Shown: positions 16,914 through 25,992, counted from the stretch's first letter. The stretch: 46,462 nucleotides of DNA from Magnetospirillum sp. 15-1 (GCF_900184795.1 NZ_FXXN01000025.1:1-46462); one strand, 5' to 3'. The notes: generated by a model not told the origin, from the sequence alone. Program-made: numbers and translations.

Positions 16914-18778
16914 TTGGGTAGAAAAGTGAGGCGACTATTTACGTTAAGGCAGCGGCTCATATTGGCCCTGATAAGTGGTGGCCGATGTGCAATCTGCAAT
17001 GAAAGACTGGAAAAGAGCTACCATGCAGACCACGTCATCCCATTTTCACGCAATGGCACAACGACATTACTAAATGGGCAGGCGCTTTGTCCTAGATGCA
17101 ATCTCCGGAAAGGCGACAAGATGGTAAAATTACGCCCATGGCAAGAAAAGGCTCAAGAAAAGGCCTTGAAATGGCTCGTTGATCAGGGAGACGATAAGCA
17201 TTTCCTCATTAATGCAGCGCCAGGTGCTGGAAAGACAAAGCTAGCATGCTCTATTGCAAAGACGCTAATTGATAAAAACCTCATCGATCGCGTTATAGTT
17301 ATTGCACCTCGCGTTGAGGTAGTTAAGCAGTGGACGAAAGATTTTTTCGACATAACATCCCGCTTTATGGGAAAAGTTGCTGGCAGCGAAATTGAAATTG
17401 AGTATGACGTTGGCGTTACATGGGCTGCCGTTCAAAATCTTCAGGATGCATTCCAGGCTGTCTGCCGGTCACACCGGACTTTATTGATCTGCGACGAGCA
17501 TCATCACGCGGCTGTTTCCGCCGCTTGGGGCAATAGCGCCGACTCGGCCTTCGCAGACGCAAAATATGTCCTTGTCCTGACAGGTACGCCGATCCGGTCC
17601 GATTCGAAGAAATCGGTCTGGTTGGCATATGACGATCTAGGAGCTATCGACCACCCCGAAGGAGGGATTTACACGCTCTCTTATGGAGAAGCGGTAGATT
17701 TTGGGTACTGTCGCCCAGCAACATTTCACCGCCACGAAGGAAAGTTTACGGTAGATCTTGATGATGGTGAAAAGATATTCGTATCAAGTAAGCATCCTGC
17801 GGAGCTCACTCCAAATTTGAAGCGAATTCCAGGACTCCAGAGAGCCCTTGATTTCTACAAGCTGGCCTGCGCCCCTCAATACGAAGCGGATAAAACGACT
17901 CCAACGACTCGATGGCTACCAGGGAACAATGGTCGAGTGGGCCAGCGCTAAGTTGGCCGATCTTCGGCACCGCATGCCCAACGCGGGTGGATTGGTTATT
18001 GCCCCTTCCATTGAAATGGCCAACTACATGGTTAAGCTTATTGAGTTAATGGAAGGGGAGACGCCGACACTTGTTCATAGTCAATTGCCTAACGCTGATA
18101 ATAGAATAGACAGCTTTCGTCATACGGACAAAAAATGGATTGTCTCTGTCGCCATGATTTCTGAGGGCGTAGATATACATAGGCTGCGCGTTTTAATATA
18201 TCTTCCTAGTGCACTTACGGAACTTGCTTTCCGGCAGGCTATATGGGCGAGTTGTCAGAACCAACGGGCCAAACGACGATACCAGGGCTTATGTGGTTAT
18301 GCCCTCATTCGATACATTGGAGACATTCGCCCGGCGCGTGGAAGAGGAGATGCCTCCCCATGCTCTTAAGGACGACGAGAAGCCGAAAACAAAAAAATGT
18401 CCATCGTGCACAACCGAAGCGCCGCTCGGAGCAAAATTTTGTGATGTCTGCGGATTTGAATTCCCCAAAGCGCCCCCTAAGTTCAAGCCATGCCCGTCGT
18501 GCAGCGGACTTAATCAACTAAGCGCAACCGCTTGCCAGCACTGCGGCACTGTATTTGGGTCTGATTTTAGCCTGAGCCTGGATGAGGCACTAAGAACGGG
18601 CGCAATTGTCCGTGGCATGGACATCGAAGAAGAAGACGTCCAAGCAGGAGAAGCTATGGCGGAGAGCGTCAGGAAGGTTGTCATGGCAAGCGGAGACCAA
18701 AAACTTATCAATGTTATAAGTCAGCTTCCTGAAGAGAGTTGGGCGCGCCTAAGGAAGTATCTCAGCGAATCGGAATAG
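16914..18778 (+). pseudogene. HNH nuclease-SF2 helicase-zinc ribbon fusion, broken by two frameshifts
   Basis: Segment 1 (to about 17,890) holds an HNH module (GRCAICN, YHADHVIPFSRNGTTTLLNG, ALCPRCNLRKG) and the first helicase half. The latter has AAPGAGKTKLA (Walker A), LLICDEHHHAAV (DExH) and VLTGTPIR (motif III). Segment 2, one frame on, runs from about 17,890 to 18,243 (LDGYQGTMVEWASAKLADL, VSVAMISEGVDIHRLRVLI). Segment 3 has GRVVRTNG, completing motif VI, then two zinc ribbons (CPSC..FCDVC and CPSC..CQHC) and an acidic tail to 18,778. Removing the T at 18,244 restores QAIGRVVR. The second break lies near 17,890-17,925. The start is TTG 16,914 or GTG 16,926. Sequencing error cannot be excluded. 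Confidence 0.8.
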
Positions 18779-18845
18779 ACACCTATTGTCAACTGGCAGC
18801 CCCGGTCAGGACAAGTACCGATACTTCAACTTTATGCCTTTTAAG

Positions 18846-18875
18846 CTCCTCATTGGATAGAGATCCAATGAGGAG
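18846..18875. terminator. Perfect 13-bp hairpin between convergent cargo genes
   Basis: CTCCTCATTGGAT (18,846-18,858) pairs with ATCCAATGAGGAG (18,863-18,875) around the loop AGAG. It lies between the helicase gene and the methyltransferase gene, which converge, so a two-way terminator is the likely role. There is no strong T-run on either side, so it is not a textbook Rho-independent site. Confidence 0.55.
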
Positions 18876-18986
18876 ACCGGCAAGTATCAGAGGGCTTGCA
18901 CGCCCCCCCCTTCCACGTGTCCGACTACCAAATGCACGCCATGTGGGCGCTGCGTTGCTCCGTTATTAACCTATCTGCCATAGCGC

Positions 18987-20678
18987 CTATATAGACGACG
19001 AGAATGCAAGCTCACCCGGCCGCAGCGCACACATGGCGTCCCTCTTGGTACGCACCGCTGCCCGACCCCGATCCGCCAACAATGGGTTCACCACCGAACC
19101 GAGCAATAGACCGGACAGAATGAGAGCCGCATTGCGGTGCAGTTTGGCGACGCCAGGAAGGCCACTGGTCGCGTCTCCGTACTCCGCCACAAGTGCGAAA
19201 TCAATCAGCTTGCAGGCCTGACCCTGGTGAGCACTAATCGCCTCGACGAGGGCGGTCCCAACTTCGTCCAGCATATCAAGCAGCATGAAGGCGCGCGTGC
19301 CGCCAGGACCTCGGTGCGCCCAGAGCGCTTGCATATTGGCGATATCGGCTTTGGCAATAAAGGAGCACGCCTTGGAGAGGATGGGCTCGACGGCGATAGC
19401 CAGTGCCTCCGGCATTTGCGCCGAGAGACACTTCGCTAAGGCTGCATCGAGACGCAAGCTCTTGATCGCTTTTGAGGTACCGAAGAAAAAGGCCAGCCGC
19501 CACTCGACAACGGGCCTGGAGGTGTCATTGCATATCTCGAAGCGGACACCGCTTTTAAGCTGCAGGCTTGGGATCGCGAATTTGAAGGTTCTACTCGCTG
19601 GATAGCTTGCGCCAACTCGATCGGGCGGCGTTTCGAGAGGCAAAGGTTTGGGTCGCGTGAGGCCTTGAGCCGCCATTGAAAGGCTTGGCACGGCGCGAGA
19701 GCAATGCCCCTGGAGGACGTGTCCCATCAGATAGGAAAAGGCTGGCGGTACGGCGTTGCCGATCATCCGCAGCTTCTGACCATAGTTCGCCCCATAAAAT
19801 TGAAATGTCACGGGGAAGCCCTGTAGGCTTGCGCGCTCGCGAAGCGTAAGCCGTCGGAAGGCGCCTTCGGGTTCTGCGGCTTGAATGACGATGCTCTCAC
19901 GAGAGACTCGAGTGCATGTGGCGGTGATCGTGCGTACAGAGCGATCGAGCGGGTCCGGGAAAGGCATTGCGTTGTACACGGTGTGCGTCGTCTTGTTGGC
20001 GCAGTTTATCCTGACTTCCTCCTCGCTCAGCGCATCCTCTGCGACATGATCTGTGAGGTCCGAACGCGGGATCGAGAGGCCGAAGAGAGGGTCTACGATT
20101 GGGTCCGAGGAGAGCGCCGCAACGATCTCGCCGAGAGTCCGGGGCTGGGCCGCCGCGCGATAGTCTTCGAGCAGATCGATGTCGAAGTTGCCGGCGATGC
20201 ACCGGCGACGGCGCTGTGGCAGCCCATATTCCGCCATATCGACGATATGCGTGACACAACCCAGATGGCGGAATGCATCGAGCTTCCCGCCCTCTTCTAG
20301 CTCTGCCTCGATGATCTTCGCTACGCGCGGTACATTCTCCATTGCCCAGACGCGCGGCTTAAGATGATCGACGATGGCCAGGAACCGCTTGATGTCCTCA
20401 AGACCGTCCGCAATGTCTCCGCCACCGCCGCGATTGCTGAAAGAGAATTGCGTGCATGGCGGGCTGCCCACGACAACGTCGATGTCCGTCGGCAAATCTT
20501 CAAATGAAAGTCGACGGATGTCGACCGTCTGGGCTTGATGGGAATTGTTCTTGAAATTTGTCTCGTTAGCGGGCCCCCAGTACTCATAGGAGGCGATCAC
20601 ATCGATGCCAGCGAGGCGCAGGCCAAGTGACCACCCCCCTACACCCGAATAGAGATCGATCGCTCGCAATTTGCGCAT
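18987..20678 (-). CDS. C5-cytosine DNA methyltransferase with long C-terminal extension, transposon cargo
   Basis: I take ATG 20,678; GTG 20,687 is also in frame but has no spacing to its ribosome-binding site. The 563-residue product has motif I (DLYSGVGGWSLGL), motif IV with nucleophile Cys-75 (GSPPCTQFS), motif VI (MENVPR, Glu-114), motif VIII (QRRRR) and motif X (GNAVPP), so it should methylate cytosine C5 in DNA. The target-recognition region lies between about 180 and 270. Residues from about 345 to the end (about 215) are not part of the usual enzyme (typically 330-420 aa) and I do not recognise them. With the HNH-helicase gene beside it, this may be a restriction-modification-like pair whose nuclease partner is now broken (inference). 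Confidence 0.85.
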   Translation of the reverse strand: MRKLRAIDLYSGVGGWSLGLRLAGIDVIASYEYWGPANETNFKNNSHQAQTVDIRRLSFEDLPTDIDVVVGSPPCTQFSFSNRGGGGDIADGLEDIKRFLAIVDHLKPRVWAMENVPRVAKIIEAELEEGGKLDAFRHLGCVTHIVDMAEYGLPQRRRRCIAGNFDIDLLEDYRAAAQPRTLGEIVAALSSDPIVDPLFGLSIPRSDLTDHVAEDALSEEEVRINCANKTTHTVYNAMPFPDPLDRSVRTITATCTRVSRESIVIQAAEPEGAFRRLTLRERASLQGFPVTFQFYGANYGQKLRMIGNAVPPAFSYLMGHVLQGHCSRAVPSLSMAAQGLTRPKPLPLETPPDRVGASYPASRTFKFAIPSLQLKSGVRFEICNDTSRPVVEWRLAFFFGTSKAIKSLRLDAALAKCLSAQMPEALAIAVEPILSKACSFIAKADIANMQALWAHRGPGGTRAFMLLDMLDEVGTALVEAISAHQGQACKLIDFALVAEYGDATSGLPGVAKLHRNAALILSGLLLGSVVNPLLADRGRAAVRTKRDAMCALRPGELAFSSSI

Positions 20679-20688
20679 AATGAGCACC

Positions 20689-20711
20689 CACCAATATCAC
20701 TATTACTGGTG
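20689..20711. promoter_or_regulatory. Imperfect palindrome at the methyltransferase start
   Basis: CACCA (20,689-20,693) and TGGTG (20,707-20,711) form the outer arms, with further pairs inside. It overlaps the ribosome-binding region of the methyltransferase gene, as an autoregulatory operator might. Confidence 0.3.
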
Positions 20712-20804
20712 CCCATAGAATCTGAAAAGTGCGAGTCTGGCAAGATCTGATGTGCCGTCTCACCTCCTTTTCGGCATTTTAGTCCCGTCGATCAGGCTAT
20801 CGCA

Positions 20805-21704
20805 TCACCTCGCCGCCCGTCTCCTCTCACTCGGCATCACCCACGGCACCTGATCAAGCGTCCCCATATCGATGATCTCTCGACCGGCATGGATCGCGGT
20901 TTCAGCGGCGAGCGCGAGTAGCTTACAGGTCTCTCCGGTCAGCCCCTCCGACATGGCATGAATGCGGCCGATCAACTCTTTCGAGCGGAAATCGCTCTCC
21001 TGCCGCAGTTCCAGGCTCTGGGCGTAGCGTGCCACGAACAGGGCGTACTCCCGGCTGACGCTCCAGCGCGGGATGCCGATCGGCTCGAACCGGTTGCCCA
21101 ATTGCTGGTCGGTCTGGAAGACCCGAACCGCATCCTGGGTGCCCATGGCCACCACAGGGATCTTCAGCTCGTTGCTGAGGCTCTTCAGGCTGTTCAGCAC
21201 CATGGAGCGCTGATCGACCTTGCCGATCAGGAAGTTGCTCACCTCGTCGAGGATCAGCACCCGGGTGCCGACGGCGGTCAGCAGTTGGAGCAGTTGGTCC
21301 CATTTGGCCTGGGGCCGGGCCGTCGATCGGTAGGGGGCGCCCAGTGACCGCAGGATCGCATCGTAGAGGCCGCTGATATCGGCATAGGGCGGGGCATGGG
21401 CATAGACCACCGGGCGCTTGCCAAAATCGGGGCTATCTTCCGCCGGGCTGTGGTCGCGGACGAACTTCTGCGCCAGGGCGGTCTTGCCGTTGTTGGTGTC
21501 GCTATAGATCAGGCTGCACGGCGGCCGAACCACCTTGGGGTGGTCGTACAGCCAGGCGAGACGGCCGAGGATTGCTTCGCCCGCCTCGTACGCGACATAG
21601 CGCGGGCTGCGAATGCGGCGGATGCGGCCCTCAAGCTCATCCTGAGGGAAATCCAGCGGCAGCATGGGCGCCGGATTCAGCGCGAACAGATCGGGCGTCA
21701 CCAT
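20805..21704 (-). CDS. tnsC: TnsC/TniB-type AAA+ transposition regulator
   Basis: The 299-residue product is an AAA+ ATPase of the TniB/TnsC type. The P-loop reads SDTNNGKT (68-75), where the first Gly of the usual GxxxxGKT is Ser. Walker B is RVLILDEVSNFL, and the sensor-1 region is IPVVAMGTQDA. Proteins of this kind polymerise on DNA in the ATP state and link the target-site protein (TniQ/TnsD) to the transposase (TnsB). The start overlaps the end of tnsB by 7 bp, so translation is coupled. It is the last gene of the leftward tniQ-tnsA-tnsB-tnsC operon. At about 300 residues it is shorter than Tn7 TnsC and closer to TniB length. Confidence 0.88.
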   Translation of the reverse strand: MVTPDLFALNPAPMLPLDFPQDELEGRIRRIRSPRYVAYEAGEAILGRLAWLYDHPKVVRPPCSLIYSDTNNGKTALAQKFVRDHSPAEDSPDFGKRPVVYAHAPPYADISGLYDAILRSLGAPYRSTARPQAKWDQLLQLLTAVGTRVLILDEVSNFLIGKVDQRSMVLNSLKSLSNELKIPVVAMGTQDAVRVFQTDQQLGNRFEPIGIPRWSVSREYALFVARYAQSLELRQESDFRSKELIGRIHAMSEGLTGETCKLLALAAETAIHAGREIIDMGTLDQVPWVMPSERRRAAR

Positions 21705-23644
21705 TCTTCTACCCCCCTCTTGATCTCGGCATCATCAAAATCGAAGTCGTTGGATGTCGGCCTGGGCTTCGGCGGATCGGCTTCCTGGTTGTTGACCACC
21801 AGGGCCAGATGGCCGTCGCGACGTCGCATGGCCTTGGGCTTCGCCTGCGATTCCGCTGGTGGGCGCGGCGGGTCCAGGGTCAGTTCGGCTCGATGCTTGC
21901 CGAGTTCTCGCTTCTTGGCCTGCTCACGACGCACGCGCTTGGTCTGGCGGGTTGCCTCGGCGGTGATGCGGTGCATGTCCTCGTAGGCGTCGAAAATCGC
22001 CTGCTCGTTCTCGGCGGCCTTGCCCTGGCGGTGCAGCCATGCCTCAACCGCCCGGTAATCCCACAGGGAGATCGATGGCCGGCCGGTGTCGCGGTAGGGA
22101 ATCTCGACGTAATCATTGAGCATCGGATCGAGGAAGTAGAGTTTGGAGATGTCGGTAGGGTCACGGCGGACCTTGAACTTCCGCCGCCGACGGCCTTCGT
22201 CGGTCTTGACCCACTGGGATAGCAGCGGATCGCGGTACCAGATCTTGTCCCAGACGATACCTTCCGACTGAACTGTCCTGGTTCTGAAAGGCAGAAAATC
22301 CAGGCGCAACCGCCGAGGGTTGGCGATAGGCTCGGGCAGACCGATACCCCGAAACCGGTCGTTGCCCATGATCCCGTCGTTCCACCGGGCCAGGGGTGGG
22401 CAGCCGATCCCGCTGTGGACCTTGTTGTGGTAGACGCCGACGATGAGGTTGAGCAGCCAGGACCGCAGTTCCCGCAGCGTCATCCGCGCCTGGGCCTCGG
22501 ATTTGTACTCGCCGCGCTGCTTGGGATTGGAGAAGGTCGCCCCAGGAAGGGCGTGAACCTTCCGCGCCAGAGTCCCGGCCAGGCGCTCGATGTGACCGCC
22601 GTAATGTGGCGTCTTCGGCGGGCGGAATTCGTAGCGGATATCGTGCTCGTCCAGGGTGTCCTGGATCAGGTAGCTACGGAAGTCCTTGCCGTTGTCGGAA
22701 TGGATCATGCGGGGCTTACCCCAGACCGGCCATTCGCCCTTAACGCCAAGCCGCTCCAGTTCCGCCGCCTTGTCCAACATCCCATGGCACAGGCAGAGGC
22801 CGACGGCGAAGGAGCCGGGATTGTCGAGCGAGAGGTGATAGCCCACCACCATGCGGCTGAAGACATCGATAGCCAGGGTCAGCCACGGACGGCCGATGGG
22901 TAGGCGCATCTCCTCGTCGAGCACCAAGATGTCGAGCAAGGTGTGGTCGATCTGCACCACGGCCAGCGGCGCATCCGCCCCGGGGAAGTTGCCCTTCACC
23001 GCCCCGAACTTGTCGTGGGCGGCCTTCTTACCCTCGCGCCTCAGCACCTTTTCCTTCGGGTCGATGGCCCGTAGCCTGGCACGAACCGTCTCTGCGCAGG
23101 GCTTCGATAGACTGGCGGCACGGCAATGGCGATGGACCTCCAGGATGACCTCTTCGCCGCTGGCCTTCTGCTTGGAGAGATATTTCTCATCAATGACGCT
23201 GGCGATGATCGCCTCGACCTCGGGCGACAGGCGCTTGGGCATCTTGCGGCCACGGCGCGAGGGAGCAAGGTCAGTCATGCGCCTCCGCCCCTCGTACCGC
23301 TTGATCCAGCGATACAGCGTGGATCGAGGAACGTCATGCTGTTCGGCGACGCGCTGGACATCCTCTTCGCTCCGCCGCTCGCAGCGCACCAGCGGCTTGA
23401 TGATGGCGAAACGCCGTTTGGCCTCGGCCAGGTCTTCGGCAGCCAATGCGTCCAAGCTGCGATCCGCCTGAGCGGACTCCACATCCTTGAGCGATCGCAA
23501 CTTGGAGACAGGCACCACTTCCTTGTCCTGCCCGCCCCCGACGTCGAGCAGCACCGAGGATGCCGTCACCGCCTCGACGACGGTGCAGCGCTTGCCACGC
23601 CAGAGAACTGAGGCGCCGGGCTGAAAGCTGAATCCATTGCTCAT
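21698..23644 (-). CDS. tnsB: TnsB/TniA-type DDE transposase
   Basis: The 648-residue product has an N-terminal DNA-binding region with an HTH (VAEQHDVPRSTLYRWIKRY, about 99-117). The RNase H-fold catalytic core contains Asp-233 (VQIDHTLLD), Asp-317 (IHSDNGKDF) and Glu-353 (GGHIERLAGT), a complete DDE triad. A beta-barrel domain of the Mu-transposase C-terminal type follows, with an Arg/Lys-rich tail ending in FDFDDAEIKRGVEEW, the likely TnsC contact. TnsB cuts and joins the 3' transposon ends. The gene overlaps tnsA by 4 bp and tnsC by 7 bp. The length fits the TnsB family (about 600-700). Confidence 0.92.
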   Translation of the reverse strand: MSNGFSFQPGASVLWRGKRCTVVEAVTASSVLLDVGGGQDKEVVPVSKLRSLKDVESAQADRSLDALAAEDLAEAKRRFAIIKPLVRCERRSEEDVQRVAEQHDVPRSTLYRWIKRYEGRRRMTDLAPSRRGRKMPKRLSPEVEAIIASVIDEKYLSKQKASGEEVILEVHRHCRAASLSKPCAETVRARLRAIDPKEKVLRREGKKAAHDKFGAVKGNFPGADAPLAVVQIDHTLLDILVLDEEMRLPIGRPWLTLAIDVFSRMVVGYHLSLDNPGSFAVGLCLCHGMLDKAAELERLGVKGEWPVWGKPRMIHSDNGKDFRSYLIQDTLDEHDIRYEFRPPKTPHYGGHIERLAGTLARKVHALPGATFSNPKQRGEYKSEAQARMTLRELRSWLLNLIVGVYHNKVHSGIGCPPLARWNDGIMGNDRFRGIGLPEPIANPRRLRLDFLPFRTRTVQSEGIVWDKIWYRDPLLSQWVKTDEGRRRRKFKVRRDPTDISKLYFLDPMLNDYVEIPYRDTGRPSISLWDYRAVEAWLHRQGKAAENEQAIFDAYEDMHRITAEATRQTKRVRREQAKKRELGKHRAELTLDPPRPPAESQAKPKAMRRRDGHLALVVNNQEADPPKPRPTSNDFDFDDAEIKRGVEEW

Positions 23645-24300
23645 GGCCGCTTCTCCTTTGCCGGTGTAACGAAGGTATTCATGGTCAGGGGGCAGTCCAG
23701 GTCGGCCGCCACCTGGAACTCCGCCACCAAGGTCCAGATGCCGGGCAACACCTCCGGCCGGCTCAAGCCCAGCGCCTCGGCCATCTCGTCGGCGAGCGAC
23801 GCGACATTTTTCGGGCCACCTTTCCGCAGGACCGAGCGCAAAGCCTCACGCAGACCGGCCGCAACGGGGCGGCCTCGGAACGGCAGCAGGAAGGTGGCGT
23901 TCTCCAGCCGGGGCGTGCGGATTTCCAACTCGCTCATCACCTGGAAGCGCCAGCCCTGGCGGCGGGCATAGGTGCGGGCAGCGGCGAACCGGCCGTCCAA
24001 CTGTCCGGAGGTCAGCATGGGATCGGTGGAGTATTTGATCTCGACCAGACGCGGTACCGGCCGACCGCTACGATAAGTCACCAGGAAGTCGGGCACGTAG
24101 GAGCGGGCACGGCCATCGGCATCGTCGTACTCAATCCGCACCGGCTGTTCCTCGATGCCGGCGACGGACGGATCGAAGCGGCAGAGCAAGGCGAAGTCCC
24201 GCTCCAGGGTTGATTCCACCTGGACGCCGGGCCGCCCCTGTCCCATGGGCACCCGTCCACTGACACTGCGATAGCAAAGGCCGATCTTGCGCACGGGCAT
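23641..24300 (-). CDS. tnsA: TnsA-type transposon endonuclease
   Basis: I choose ATG 24,300 (GGGGGA a few bases upstream, starting MPVRKIGLCYRSVSGR) over starts further upstream, which would run deep into tniQ and add unlikely residues. The 219-residue product shows the TnsA nuclease site: Glu-33 (STLERDF), Asp-71 (VPDFLV) and Glu-87-x-Lys-89 (LVEIKYS), as in PD-(D/E)xK-type enzymes. TnsA cuts the 5' strands at both ends, so an element with TnsA should move by cut-and-paste rather than by cointegrates. A helical C-terminal part (about 135-200) probably contacts TnsC. It lies 14 bp behind tniQ and overlaps tnsB by 4 bp. Confidence 0.88.
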   Translation of the reverse strand: MPVRKIGLCYRSVSGRVPMGQGRPGVQVESTLERDFALLCRFDPSVAGIEEQPVRIEYDDADGRARSYVPDFLVTYRSGRPVPRLVEIKYSTDPMLTSGQLDGRFAAARTYARRQGWRFQVMSELEIRTPRLENATFLLPFRGRPVAAGLREALRSVLRKGGPKNVASLADEMAEALGLSRPEVLPGIWTLVAEFQVAADLDCPLTMNTFVTPAKEKRP

Positions 24301-24313
24301 CGAGTGTCCCCCA

Positions 24314-25660
24314 TCACTCTTTACAATCAACATTACCGTCGGGCGTGATTGTGTCGGGATCATGACCATCAAAAGGTGTTTTGATGGCACCAAGCCCAAG
24401 TTTCCGGCGAAGCAGGGCATCCAGCCATGGCCCGACATCCTCGCCGGCACGGTGCGCGGCCCGGCGGGCGGCCGCCTTCACCTCGGGCGAGACGCCATCC
24501 AACTTCCAGTAACGCCCCTTACCCCAGGGCAGACCGGAGGCCACGGGCTCGGCCACAGCGCCCATGGAGCCGAGTTTGGTTCCGCACAGGGCCACCAGGT
24601 TCCGATGGCTGGCCGCCTGGCCATGGTCGTGAAGCACCTGGGCTGCCACCATGATCTCTTCCGTAGCGTCACCCTTGTGCGGCTCCTTCAGGTGCCAGTC
24701 CACCGCGTGAGCATAGGCGAAGGGATACTCGCCCACCGGACGCTTGCGCAGATCGGTGCTGGTCATACCCACCGCCTTGGCAGCCTCGACGAAGCGATGC
24801 GGCCAGTCGGCCAGCAGCCAATAGGCCAAGGCGACCAGCACACCCCGGGCGCGCGGGGTCAGCAGGGCGCCATCCCGAGACCGAGGGAGACTTTCCGGCC
24901 GAACCGCCAGTCCTGGGGCACTTTCGGCCAACCAGAGCCTCAAGGCATGGGCGTTCTTGCCGCCGGCCAGCAGACGGAGCAGCTGGGCCAGCATCTCGAA
25001 CACCGCGAAGGAATAGACCGGCCCGTATTCGCCGAGGCCTCGCCACCCTTCCCGGATCAGCTCCAGCAGATCGCGCTGCACGGGGACGGTGTCGAGTGCA
25101 GGTTCATCCCCACTGAAATCGCGGAGGTCGGCGCCACAGCCCGGGCAGCAGATAGTGCCCCGCCCATCCTGGCGCAGGATACTGAACGGCTCGGCACAGA
25201 TCGGACAGCGGTCCAGCAGTAGGCGTCCATGGATCGGACAGATGGTGAAGAAGGAGAGCCGCCAGTTAAGGCGCAGATAGGGCTGCGCATCGCCCCGCAG
25301 ACACATGGGGCAAATCTGCTGGCCGAAGCAGCGCCGCCCACCCTCGCGCCCGGCCGGCGGTAACCAGGCCAACTTGCAGAGACCGTCGTCGTACTCGAAC
25401 AGGCGTCCGGACCAGCGGCGGAAGGTGGCGTGCTTCAGGTCCTCGACCGTCAGCCCCGTCTTCCCCGCCAACAGGTCCAGCAAACAGTCGTCGGCGTGGC
25501 GGTCGAGATCACGGGGATTACGGTCTCCGCCGGGCTGGACGATGCGGTAAAGCTCGCTCGGCCGCAGGCCATTGGCAGCGGCGGTTCGGGTGAACCATGA
25601 AGATACAGACTCGTCGGGCAACAGCCTGGGGTGCCCTGGCCAGCGGTCATCGTCGCGCAT
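24314..25660 (-). CDS. tniQ: TniQ/TnsD-type target-selection protein
   Basis: ATG 25,660 has GGAGG upstream. The 448-residue product opens with LPDESVSSWFTRTAAANGL, the TniQ N-terminal signature. It then has two Cys/His clusters that should bind zinc (ICPMC..FFTICPIHGRLLLDRCPIC at about 117-158, and TICCPGC at about 170-176). The helical middle holds a possible HTH (FVEAAKAVGMTSTDLRKRPV). The C-terminus carries SPEVKAAARRAAHRAGEDVG followed by PWLDALLRRKL, a pattern seen as a short ribbon-helix-helix-like motif in many alphaproteobacterial proteins and unusual here. TniQ/TnsD proteins recognise the attachment site. The element lies at a tRNA-Gln gene, so this protein is the candidate reader of that site. 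It is first in the operon, next to the right end. Confidence 0.88.
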   Translation of the reverse strand: MRDDDRWPGHPRLLPDESVSSWFTRTAAANGLRPSELYRIVQPGGDRNPRDLDRHADDCLLDLLAGKTGLTVEDLKHATFRRWSGRLFEYDDGLCKLAWLPPAGREGGRRCFGQQICPMCLRGDAQPYLRLNWRLSFFTICPIHGRLLLDRCPICAEPFSILRQDGRGTICCPGCGADLRDFSGDEPALDTVPVQRDLLELIREGWRGLGEYGPVYSFAVFEMLAQLLRLLAGGKNAHALRLWLAESAPGLAVRPESLPRSRDGALLTPRARGVLVALAYWLLADWPHRFVEAAKAVGMTSTDLRKRPVGEYPFAYAHAVDWHLKEPHKGDATEEIMVAAQVLHDHGQAASHRNLVALCGTKLGSMGAVAEPVASGLPWGKGRYWKLDGVSPEVKAAARRAAHRAGEDVGPWLDALLRRKLGLGAIKTPFDGHDPDTITPDGNVDCKE

Positions 25661-25925
25661 CGGCCCAGCCTCCAACCGAAGTGGAGGCCGAGGATCATAG
25701 CACTGCCGACCGCCACCAGGCGCAGGGCAGAGGACTCATCGGGCTGCGCAGAGGCTTGCGTTTCCCGTGATCGAAGGGAGCAGCCTATAGACGAGACGAA
25801 TCCGGAAAGTCCGTGTGCATTCGTGATTCGTCACCGCACCCTGGAGGAGCCGCAATCCAGGACACCCGTGCAGCAACAACCATATGATTCGACGGATGTT
25901 TCCACAGGAAACGGCATACGAATCC

Positions 25926-25992
25926 GCCCCACATAAAGCTAGGGCTATCTCAAATAAAGCCTATGGAGTCCCGCTTAAAGGCAGAACCGACA
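25926..25992 (-). repeat. Right transposon end with probable TnsB-binding repeats
   Basis: Read on the minus strand, TGTCGG starts at 25,992. TTTAAGCGGGAC follows (25,979-25,968), then TTTATGTGGGGC (25,937-25,926), both related to the motifs at the left end. The 250 bp between here and the tniQ start hold no gene that I can support. GATTCG-type words recur there, and may be further binding sites or promoter sequence for tniQ. Confidence 0.6.

Larger units (their letters stand above)
13559..25992 (-). mobile_element. Tn7-like transposon, 12,434 bp, inserted downstream of tRNA-Gln
   Basis: The left end begins TGTCGG (13,559-13,564), and GGGAC follows after exactly 14 nt (13,579-13,583). The right end, read on the minus strand from 25,992, begins TGTCGG, and GGGAC again follows after 14 nt. 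Both ends are flanked by TAAGT. The transposition genes tniQ, tnsA, tnsB and tnsC form a leftward operon in the right part of the element. Cargo between 13.9 and 20.7 kb encodes an HNH protein, an HD dGTPase-like protein, two small proteins, a broken HNH-helicase gene and a cytosine methyltransferase. The right end lies 31 nt from the CCA end of tRNA-Gln if the duplicated TAAGT is counted, 26 nt without it. All four transposition proteins keep their main catalytic residues. Confidence 0.85.

Noticed and set aside
25931-25933. Alternative right end of the transposon at ACA 25,931-25,933
   Set aside because: The next five bases are TAAAG, not TAAGT, and the TGTCGG-14-GGGAC pattern is missing. 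The end at 25,992 fits both criteria.
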